From the NCBI RefSeq assembly GCF_000686125.1, contig NZ_JMMA01000002.1, positions 186,001-250,000 on the forward strand: a stretch of DNA of 64,000 nucleotides, read 5' to 3'. The notes under the pieces are model-generated. The model was not told where the DNA came from. It saw only the letters and a list, made by a program, of their open reading frames with translations, and searched no databases. Position 1 is the first letter of the stretch; every line of letters begins with the position of its first letter. A program made the position numbers and the translations under genes. The DNA is from Ruminococcus sp. NK3A76 (lineage in GTDB: Bacteria; Bacillota; Clostridia; Oscillospirales; Ruminococcaceae). Shown here in pieces: positions 7,539 through 13,817 of this stretch.

Positions 7539-7563
7539 GCCTATTTTCGGTATAAAAGAAAAA

Positions 7564-7595
7564 CTCGGAAACAACGTAATTACGCTGTTTCCGAG
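7564..7595 (+). terminator. att-proximal hairpin, copy 1
   Basis: CTCGGAAAC (7564-7572) pairs with GTTTCCGAG (7587-7595) around CGTAATTACG. The same hairpin stands 9-10 bases before each of the three att cores. It lacks a long T run, so it may be an integrase or host-factor site as well as a terminator. Confidence 0.5.
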
Positions 7596-7604
7596 CATAT
7601 GATT

Positions 7605-7623
7605 TGGTGACCCGTACGGGATT
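7605..7623. other. Attachment site between element 0 and element 1
   Basis: TGGTGACCCGTACGGGATT, identical to the last bases (reverse complement, with CCA) of the tRNA-Glu gene at 37915-37989. The next base departs from the tRNA (GGAATC instead of TGAACC). Confidence 0.8.
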
Positions 7624-7654
7624 GGAATCAAGGAACGAATGTTCTATACAATTT

Positions 7655-7703
7655 TGTAACTTGCTGAAAACTGCGTAAATACGCTATTTCAGAGCAAGTT
7701 ACA
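7655..7703. other. Large inverted repeat just inside the left end of element 1
   Basis: TGTAACTTGCT (7655-7665) pairs with AGCAAGTTACA (7693-7703), with further pairing around GCGTAAATACGC. A degenerate version (TTTCAGAGCAAGTTGCAA) lies at the left end of element 2 near 24945-24966. Confidence 0.5.
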
Positions 7704-7744
7704 TAAACCAAGTTATTGTAAGTTTTAACGATTTTTCATATCAA

Positions 7745-7766
7745 TAAGGCCCAAATAAGGCCCAAG
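7745..7766 (+). repeat. Arm-type tandem repeats, element 1 left end
   Basis: TAAGGCCCAAA and TAAGGCCCAAG, 11 bases each, matching TAAGTCCCAAG x2 at the right end of element 1 (24779-24800). Confidence 0.65.
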
Positions 7767-7817
7767 ACCATTGGATATTTCTGCAAAATACTATACAAAG
7801 AACAGAGAGGTATCCAA

Positions 7818-8084
7818 ATGAAAAGTATAATTGAGCAAATGTATGACGGAGATCTTTTTCCGACAGGTACATATGAACACAGCAGCATGGAATATAAAAT
7901 AGCAATGGATAAGCTTGTAGCTTCCGAGTCCGAACTGCTTGCATCTTACCCACAGATCAAAGAATTGTTTGACCGTTATCAAAGCGCCCAAATTGAGCTC
8001 ATAAGCATAAACAACCGACAGGAGTTTGTGAATGGATTCAAGATAGGTGCAAGGATAGCATTGGAAATCATAGGGTCAATGTAA
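7818..8084 (+). CDS. DUF6809-like small protein
   Basis: An 88-residue protein homologous to the 90-residue protein at 25118-25390; both keep a D-L-F near residue 12, E-L-F-D-x-Y-Q, A-x-I-E-L near the middle and NGFKIGARIALE or RKGFKVGAQLVLE at the end. I recall this as a DUF6809-type family frequent in Clostridia mobile elements. It is predicted helical and cytoplasmic, function unknown. The ribosome site is GAGAGG. It is the first gene inside the left end of element 1, and the homologue has the same place in element 2. Confidence 0.7.
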   Translation: MKSIIEQMYDGDLFPTGTYEHSSMEYKIAMDKLVASESELLASYPQIKELFDRYQSAQIELISINNRQEFVNGFKIGARIALEIIGSM

Positions 8085-8093
8085 TAGTTTTAG

Positions 8094-8124
8094 GGAGCCG
8101 ACCAAAATCGGCTCCTTATTTTTT
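8094..8124 (+). terminator. Terminator of the 7818 gene
   Basis: GGAGCCGA (8094-8101) pairs with TCGGCTCC (8108-8115), followed by TTATTTTTT. Confidence 0.85.
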
Positions 8125-8205
8125 CTCCTTTAGCCGATAAGTTCTGTTCCTGTTAGCGCCCTCGGCAACAATGACCCCATCAGCAATCAGAGAATTGAGA
8201 ATATG
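8116..8205 (-). pseudogene. C-terminal scrap of a winged-helix protein
   Basis: The minus strand reads HILNSLIADGVIVAEGANRN RTYRLKEKK and stops (shown in two parts). This fits the winged-helix tail seen in AlbA_2-type or Fic-associated ATP-binding regulators. Nothing upstream continues the gene. Confidence 0.4.
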
Positions 8206-8207
8206 CT

Positions 8208-8303
8208 TTCATCAGCGGTGATGCTGAGAAGATGCTCGGTCTGGAGAACTGCTTTGTCTACATGGCGAGAGAAGCGGTGTTTGAGTGTATGATTTATATT
8301 TGA
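8208..8303 (+). pseudogene. C-terminal scrap of a TnpV-like gene
   Basis: The frame FISGDAEKMLGLENCFVYMA REAVFECMIYI-stop matches the end of the intact protein at 25401-25817 almost residue for residue. The first three quarters of the gene are gone. Gene order (DUF6809-like, then TnpV-like) is the same as in element 2, so element 1 once had the full pair. Confidence 0.7.
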
Positions 8304-8309
8304 TAGTTT

Positions 8310-8340
8310 ACGGCTGTGCCTTCGGGTGCAGCCGTTTTTA
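8310..8340 (+). terminator. Terminator between the TnpV scrap and the kinase
   Basis: ACGGCTG (8310-8316) pairs with CAGCCGT (8329-8335), with a CC-TTCG-GG tip, then TTTTTA. It can serve both directions, ending the kinase operon on the minus strand too. Confidence 0.75.
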
Positions 8341-9885
8341 TGCTTCAAATGCTAAATTCTCAATCTGTGATAAAAACTGATCTTCGTTCAATTCTTTAAT
8401 CTCAGATCGATATAAACCTGTTACATTTAATAGTATTTCGCCCATTCTTTCATATGGCAGATAAAACGGTTCAGTCTTTCTCTCTTCGGTCATCAAGCTA
8501 AAATTGTTCTTGTTGTTTAATACATACCAGTCTCCAAATATTTCACCACTATCAACAAGTATAATATTAAATCCTAAATCGTTATGATTTTTTATTATTC
8601 CAAAGGCCCAGACAGCTTTTCCTTTGTAAAATAACTTGGTATCCTTATTACGATATTGAGGTTCTTCATACCAATAATCATAATTATAACGGCTAGTGTC
8701 TTCTTTTTCATCGTCAATACAATACATCATTTCAATTATTATAAATCTTTTTTCGTCTATCCTTATCTCATAAGAAAACCATTTTTCATTATTATATTTG
8801 TTACTGAAATATCCATGAATAGAATCTCCAGCATATTGCTCATTAAAATCCTCGATAAACTCTTCCAGAGGAGAAATTATATCATTTTCAAACTGCGAAA
8901 GAATTTTTTTCTTAAAATTTTCCTCTTCTTGCTTTTTTTGTAATCTTATACTATCTTCTTTCTTTTTAGCTTCGTTTTCAAGATTCCTTGCTGTAATAGC
9001 TTTCATTACTACACTTGTGTGAGATGTTGTACAAGAATTCTGATTGTTTAATAGTTCTACTATTTCATCCCAATTATTGAATCGCTTCTTTGCAGATTTT
9101 TCCATCATTTTGTTTATAAGCGATGCCAACGCTGGACTTAATGAACGATTTACTCTTTCCGGACTTGTAGCAGTAGAATATAAATGCATATTTTTTAAAT
9201 CTTCTAGAGTATTCCCCTCTATTTGGTATGGATATGTATTTGTGGCTAATTTATAGAAAATTATTCCCATTGAATAAATATCCATTTGAATGGTGTTCTT
9301 CTTGCTATAGTCCCAAGCTTCAGGTGACATATATGGCGGAGTTCCACTACCTTTAAACGTCATTGTACGTGTTCTTTCTGATGCAATTTTAGCAAGACCA
9401 AAGTCGGTTATTTTAAAAGTTCCATTACATATCAGAATATTATCTGGTTTTATATCTCTATGTACCAGAATATTATTTACTGATTTCATTCCGTTTGCCA
9501 ATTGTAAGAAATAGGTAGTTAGAGTATCGTTATCATAATAGTCGTCCATTTCATCTTTTAGAATAGAGTTCAAAGTGCCACCTTCGGCATATTCCATTAT
9601 TATGTACGGAGGTAGATTTTCAAATTCATCGCCATTATGGACGTATTCATATTTAATTACATTTTCGCCTTGTACTTTAAGTGCTGTTGTTATCTCGTTT
9701 TGAAATGAAATCTTTTCATCTTCACTGTTGAATGATGGTAAAGAAACTTTAATTGCAAAAATGCAATTATCTTCTTTTCGTTTAGCTTTATAAACATATC
9801 CGAAGCCGCCCTGCCCTAATTTGTCTTCTAATATGTATTCATTTCCTTTATCATCAAATACTACTGAACCAATATTTAAAAACAT
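8338..9885 (-). CDS. Eukaryotic-type Ser/Thr protein kinase with unknown C-terminal domain
   Basis: About 515 residues. A complete kinase domain spans roughly 1-270: glycine loop GQGGFGYV (about 24-31), the ATP Lys in FAIKV (K46), HRDIKPDN (142-149), DFG (161-163), SGTPPYMSPE. A charged coiled coil (about 300-335) leads to a C-terminal region of about 180 residues I do not recognise, rich in acidic and aromatic residues. No transmembrane helix or PASTA repeat, so it is not the PrkC type. I chose the ATG at 9885 because GGAGAAA lies 4-10 bases upstream; an in-frame TTG lies 4 codons earlier. Last gene of a four-gene minus-strand cluster with Mrr-like, unknown and DGQHR genes, in AT-rich cargo, which points to a defence role by context. 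Confidence 0.85.
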   Translation of the reverse strand: MFLNIGSVVFDDKGNEYILEDKLGQGGFGYVYKAKRKEDNCIFAIKVSLPSFNSEDEKISFQNEITTALKVQGENVIKYEYVHNGDEFENLPPYIIMEYAEGGTLNSILKDEMDDYYDNDTLTTYFLQLANGMKSVNNILVHRDIKPDNILICNGTFKITDFGLAKIASERTRTMTFKGSGTPPYMSPEAWDYSKKNTIQMDIYSMGIIFYKLATNTYPYQIEGNTLEDLKNMHLYSTATSPERVNRSLSPALASLINKMMEKSAKKRFNNWDEIVELLNNQNSCTTSHTSVVMKAITARNLENEAKKKEDSIRLQKKQEEENFKKKILSQFENDIISPLEEFIEDFNEQYAGDSIHGYFSNKYNNEKWFSYEIRIDEKRFIIIEMMYCIDDEKEDTSRYNYDYWYEEPQYRNKDTKLFYKGKAVWAFGIIKNHNDLGFNIILVDSGEIFGDWYVLNNKNNFSLMTEERKTEPFYLPYERMGEILLNVTGLYRSEIKELNEDQFLSQIENLAFEA

Positions 9886-9912
9886 ATCTTTCTCCAAATA
9901 TTCATAGAAGTT

Positions 9913-10902
9913 TTATTCGCAACTTTTTACCGGTATATAAACCATCTTCAATGGTATCATCTTCCTGTACTTCTCACTGAGACTGTCGTAATATTTCAAT
10001 ATCAGATCAACCAGCTCTTTACCATTGATGCCACGGATAATAGGTGTATTGTCGAGGTATTTCTGTGCCTTTTTAGTGTAGTTTGAGAGTGTCACAAACA
10101 GACCATAATCACCCTCACGCATAGCACCTTTCAGCGACTGTATAGTTGTCTCCTTAATATCACCGTCCTGGCTCTTGACCTGAACAAGTATCCTTGGTGG
10201 AAGCTCGTCTTTATAGGCGGTAATATCAATACCGCTGTCACCGCCGTGTGGGGAAATGGTTGTCCTATATCCCATAGCACTCAAAAGATCAGCCACAAAT
10301 TCTTCAAGGTCATAGCCTTTAAGATTTCGGCTCAGTTCTTTAAGAATGTAGTCCCTTGTGTTTTCGATGATCTCATCTGCCGTTGCAGCAACAGTTTCAT
10401 CATCGGCGGTATCTGCTGAAACAGTACCTTTGAAGTTCTTGTCTAAAGCTGCAAGAAATTCGTCAGCATAGTTTCTGACTGAAAAGAAAGACATAGCCGA
10501 ACCAATCTCATACAAAGCACCCTGCGAAAAAGCTGTCCTCGGAAGATGCTTCAACCATTTGACTTTACGCTGCTGAACGTAACTTTCCGTATCAGGTTCG
10601 TATATGTAGTCGCTCTCAACAGTTCCGATATTGATCTCTCGGTTGATCTTTGACGGGAATACAATATAGTCACCGATCTGGACTTCATGGGCAAATCGGT
10701 ATAGCATACCTGCACTGGTTGCAACTTTCATCTTCTTATCATCGGGATATGTCTCGATGTATTTTTTCTTGAATGCATCACGGTCCGGAGTGATTTTGCT
10801 AAGGTCACCAACTTCATTCCATCCGATAGCTACAACGTTTTCTTTTAAAAACAGGTTATCGTCAAGGGTATGTATTCCCCATACTCTTTTTTCTTCTGAC
10901 AT
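9913..10902 (-). CDS. Mrr-like restriction endonuclease
   Basis: 329 residues. The C-terminal half holds an Mrr-type PD-(D/E)xK nuclease: YDLEEFVADLLSAMGYRT, then GGDSGIDI with D226, and QVKS (Q241, K243). The N-terminal 150 residues (VWGIHTLDDNLF, VVAIGWNEVGDLSKI, QIGDYIVFPSK) look like the small modification-reading or EVE-like domain that often precedes Mrr nucleases. Such enzymes typically cut modified DNA (type IV restriction). It ends 27 bases before the kinase start and begins 33 bases after the unknown gene, so the three are almost certainly cotranscribed. The target modification is not predictable. Confidence 0.8.
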   Translation of the reverse strand: MSEEKRVWGIHTLDDNLFLKENVVAIGWNEVGDLSKITPDRDAFKKKYIETYPDDKKMKVATSAGMLYRFAHEVQIGDYIVFPSKINREINIGTVESDYIYEPDTESYVQQRKVKWLKHLPRTAFSQGALYEIGSAMSFFSVRNYADEFLAALDKNFKGTVSADTADDETVAATADEIIENTRDYILKELSRNLKGYDLEEFVADLLSAMGYRTTISPHGGDSGIDITAYKDELPPRILVQVKSQDGDIKETTIQSLKGAMREGDYGLFVTLSNYTKKAQKYLDNTPIIRGINGKELVDLILKYYDSLSEKYRKMIPLKMVYIPVKSCE

Positions 10903-10935
10903 GGTTTAACACCTTTATTTCCATATTTTTAATTG

Positions 10936-11748
10936 CTATGACAGGATGGATATAATTTCATTCATATCATATGTTTCGTATTGAATTGATTTTTTTAAAT
11001 AGTTGATTCTATCTGAATTTATCATTTGCAATATATTACTATCTTTTAAGTCTTGAAGTGTTAATTGAAGCCTTTTGTAAGGTATAGCAACAACGGCATA
11101 TTCTTCTTGAAAACAAAGTATAAAATCATTATCATTATGTATTGTTGCAATCAAATCAAAAAATGAATTATCATCTAAACTTTCAGCAAAATTGTTCCAG
11201 ATTTCTAGATATGAAGGCTCTAAAAAAGATGCACATCTGTAATTAACTATTTCCCTTGCATTCATCATCCATTCGTAAGCATCCATATTATCAATATTGT
11301 TAGATAATAATTGATCTGACAAATGGAATAAATCTCTATGATGATTTATTGTGCCTTCATGAGTTGTATTGTATTTTCTATTTGTTGTGCTAAACGGTTT
11401 TTCATTTTCTCTTATTATTAATCTATACATTGATTTATTTCTGAGTAAAATAATATTTTTAGATGCAAGAGAAGAACGGATAAAATAATAAATTGAGTAA
11501 TATAATTGAACTGTAGCCCAAGAAAAATGCCATCTCAATATGTTGTTAATACCATCCGAAAAACTGATTATTCCATTATAGAAAAAATTTATAGCATCTT
11601 CTTTAGCAGTTCCTTTTAATAGATCAACTTCATCCTGAGTTAATGTATGATTTTTAAATAAATTTTTGTCTACCTCTTCAAAAGAAGACGCTCCGATAAT
11701 TTCTTCATATTTAACCTGAGAATGATTTCTGTTAAAATTTATACTCAT
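10936..11748 (-). CDS. Unknown helical protein paired with the DGQHR gene
   Basis: 270 residues from the ATG at 11748, which overlaps the end of the upstream gene by 17 bases. The segment WATVQLYYSIYYFIRSSLAS is reminiscent of the first helices of HEPN-type nucleotidyltransferase/RNase partners, but I do not see an R-x4-6-H motif, so this is only a fold hint. The rest is charged and AT-rich, with no signal peptide. The overlap means obligate co-expression with the DGQHR protein. I do not recognise the family. Confidence 0.6.
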   Translation of the reverse strand: MSINFNRNHSQVKYEEIIGASSFEEVDKNLFKNHTLTQDEVDLLKGTAKEDAINFFYNGIISFSDGINNILRWHFSWATVQLYYSIYYFIRSSLASKNIILLRNKSMYRLIIRENEKPFSTTNRKYNTTHEGTINHHRDLFHLSDQLLSNNIDNMDAYEWMMNAREIVNYRCASFLEPSYLEIWNNFAESLDDNSFFDLIATIHNDNDFILCFQEEYAVVAIPYKRLQLTLQDLKDSNILQMINSDRINYLKKSIQYETYDMNEIISILS

Positions 11749-12772
11749 TGCTTGATGGCACATCCCTTAATAATGTACTCTTAAGATAATTGTAAATAAT
11801 TGAACGCTGTTCTTTACCTTGTTTATTTTTTATCTCATCTCTGTATAGCAGTCCATCAATATCTAAGGGTAGCATTTCTGATATTACTGATATTTCAAAA
11901 GATTTCTTTTCAACACATTTTGTAATCATTTCTTTGCACATAAAATCAATTCCAGCATAGCATCCGGCGTTTGACATAAAAGGATTTACGCTCTTTAGCC
12001 AGTTACCTTCTTTTTCATAATAGTTCTTTAGAACCGTAAAAAAATTAGCAATGATTTTATATTGTGATTCAAAATCTGATAGATTATATTGTTCAAAAAT
12101 CCCATCATCTTTTGTGAACTGTTTTAAAGCATTAACCATCGTTGACAAATCAACTTTACCCATTCCCTGAGACGCTCCTGGCATCTTTACACACTGATAA
12201 TAGGGAGAATCTTTGGAGTTGTGTAACATATTAGCAATATCAGTTGCTCTAACAATATAGTAATTCTTATCTTTTACCTCGCCAAACAAGTCATATACCA
12301 AACTATTAGGTACAGGTTTCTGTTCAGTATTAATGTTCAAGAAGATTTTGGCTGCATTCTGGGTTGTTAAGTGCTCTAATAATAACACTGAGATAAACAT
12401 TTCTCCAATTTGAGGATCTTCGTCATAAGCCTGTTTAATCCCTTCTAATCGATGCTGTCCATCGATTACTTGAGCTCCTTTGGAGACGGATGGAATTATC
12501 AATTTGTTATTTTTTTCGTTGATATTATAATCATTATTTGACCAATTTAAAATAAACAAATTGTAAAACGTATTACCACTGAGCACAAAATCTTTAATTG
12601 ATGATATACGTCTCTTACTTAATACTCTTTGAACAGCTCCTTCTTCATTGTCTTTTCCTCTTACTGCAACGTAGTATATCGGAAGGATCTCTTTAACTTT
12701 GATGAAAAAGATTTTAACAGGAATATCTGCAATTGTTTTGCTGATGTAATTTTCAATGATTATATCACTCAT
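11732..12772 (-). CDS. DGQHR-domain (DndB-like) protein
   Basis: 346 residues. The signature VIDGQHRLEG (DGQHR at about 104-108) and the following LLLEHLTTQNAAKIFLNINT segment define the DGQHR/DndB-like fold, a ParB-related domain. DndB controls DNA phosphorothioation, and other DGQHR proteins occur in DNA-modification and defence loci. No dnd or dpd genes are present here. The Asn-rich second half (FMSNAGCYAGIDFMCKEMI) is conserved in style with such proteins. First gene of the four-gene minus-strand cluster; the stop overlaps the next start. Confidence 0.75.
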   Translation of the reverse strand: MSDIIIENYISKTIADIPVKIFFIKVKEILPIYYVAVRGKDNEEGAVQRVLSKRRISSIKDFVLSGNTFYNLFILNWSNNDYNINEKNNKLIIPSVSKGAQVIDGQHRLEGIKQAYDEDPQIGEMFISVLLLEHLTTQNAAKIFLNINTEQKPVPNSLVYDLFGEVKDKNYYIVRATDIANMLHNSKDSPYYQCVKMPGASQGMGKVDLSTMVNALKQFTKDDGIFEQYNLSDFESQYKIIANFFTVLKNYYEKEGNWLKSVNPFMSNAGCYAGIDFMCKEMITKCVEKKSFEISVISEMLPLDIDGLLYRDEIKNKQGKEQRSIIYNYLKSTLLRDVPSSNEYKF

Positions 12773-12891
12773 AATTATACTCCTTTTTATTATGACTAAT
12801 TAAATACAGCCTTATTTATTCTCGCTTCACAAACCTTATGTGCACATTTAACTTCAAAAACTGCGCGCCGCTTCTTTCGTATAAAGATACT

Positions 12892-13497
12892 CTATCCCTC
12901 ACCAACACACGCCACGATCACATCACAAAACGCCCTGTCATCCACCACCGACTTTACCGCCGCATCGAGCATCGTATCACGATCCACACAGCTCCAGTCC
13001 AGCGTAAAGCCATAATGCAGAGCCATATACCGTATCAGCTCACGAATACTTCTGCCGTTGCCTTCACGGAACGGGTGAATGATATTTAGCTCGGACATGA
13101 TATAGGAAAGGTACTCGATCTGGCGATTTCGGTCCGTTTCTTGCAGCATTTTCTCGCTATGCAGCTTGGCAAACACCTTGTCAAGCTCCTGATTGATTAG
13201 ATGCGGCGGATAGAACATGGTATCGCCCTTGCTGATCTGCTAACGGCGGATAAGTCCTGCAAACGGATAGATATCCTCAAACAGAAAGCGGTGGATATTC
13301 ATAAGCTGCGTCTTAGAAAAATGCCCTTTGATCGGCGTTTCCATAAGCATATACTGTTTGAGGGCGGTGATCTCCTCCTCCGCCCTTTTAAGCTCGTCAC
13401 TATCTCTTATATTCAGCTTGTTTTTCAGCACATCTGAACCCGGATAACAGTAGAGCGACTGCACCGTGGTATAAACATCATATTTTGAAAACATCAT
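12892..13497 (-). pseudogene. Fic-type AMPylase toxin gene interrupted by one amber codon
   Basis: The frame from the ATG at 13497 runs through LMNIHRFLFEDIYPFAGLIRR, meets TAG at 13242-13240, and continues without a frame change as QISKGDTMFYPPHLI. It then reaches the Fic catalytic motif HPFREGNGR and stops at 12892. One base change (for example from GAG or CAG) explains the break. The Fic core is split between its first helices and the active-site loop. An ATG seven codons after the stop could restart a 108-residue fragment carrying the catalytic motif. It is coupled (ATGA overlap) to the upstream antitoxin gene. It could be inactive, or read through at low level. Confidence 0.75.
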
Positions 13498-13694
13498 TCC
13501 GCCCTCTGGTACTTTGCTTTCAGCTCTGCCATGATCTGCTGAAAATTCGCCTGACCACTGGCATATCTATCAAGGTTGCGCCTGCTTGCTTCACTCAGCG
13601 TGAGCCCCTCAATCGCCATTGTTCCGGCAACGCTCTGTACTCGCTGTTTATGGATTTTATCGGTAACAGGCTTTTTCTGTGCTTGTGGTTTCAT
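13494..13694 (-). CDS. VbhA-like antitoxin of the Fic toxin
   Basis: 66 residues with SVAGTMAIEGLTLSEASRRN, containing the T-x-x-x-E-G form of the Fic inhibition motif (S/T)xxxE(G/N), whose Glu blocks the toxin's ATP site. Small size and position directly upstream of fic are those of class I Fic modules such as VbhA/VbhT. The strong ribosome site is GGAGG. If the toxin is dead, this gene is a leftover or may act on other Fic proteins. Confidence 0.75.
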   Translation of the reverse strand: MKPQAQKKPVTDKIHKQRVQSVAGTMAIEGLTLSEASRRNLDRYASGQANFQQIMAELKAKYQRAE

Positions 13695-13817
13695 GATTAC
13701 GCCTCCTTGCGAGCTTAAAACAAGTCTTTAGATAATTATACCATACTCTATAGCAAAAAAGCAATAGCGTTTTCAGATTTCAAGGTATTCTATGCATAGT
13801 ATTGTTTATAAGTATTC

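Noticed and set aside
12892-13497. Amber codon in fic as programmed recoding
   Set aside because: No pyrrolysine genes or recoding structure are visible and only one gene in the window shows an internal TAG; simple mutation or sequencing error is more likely.
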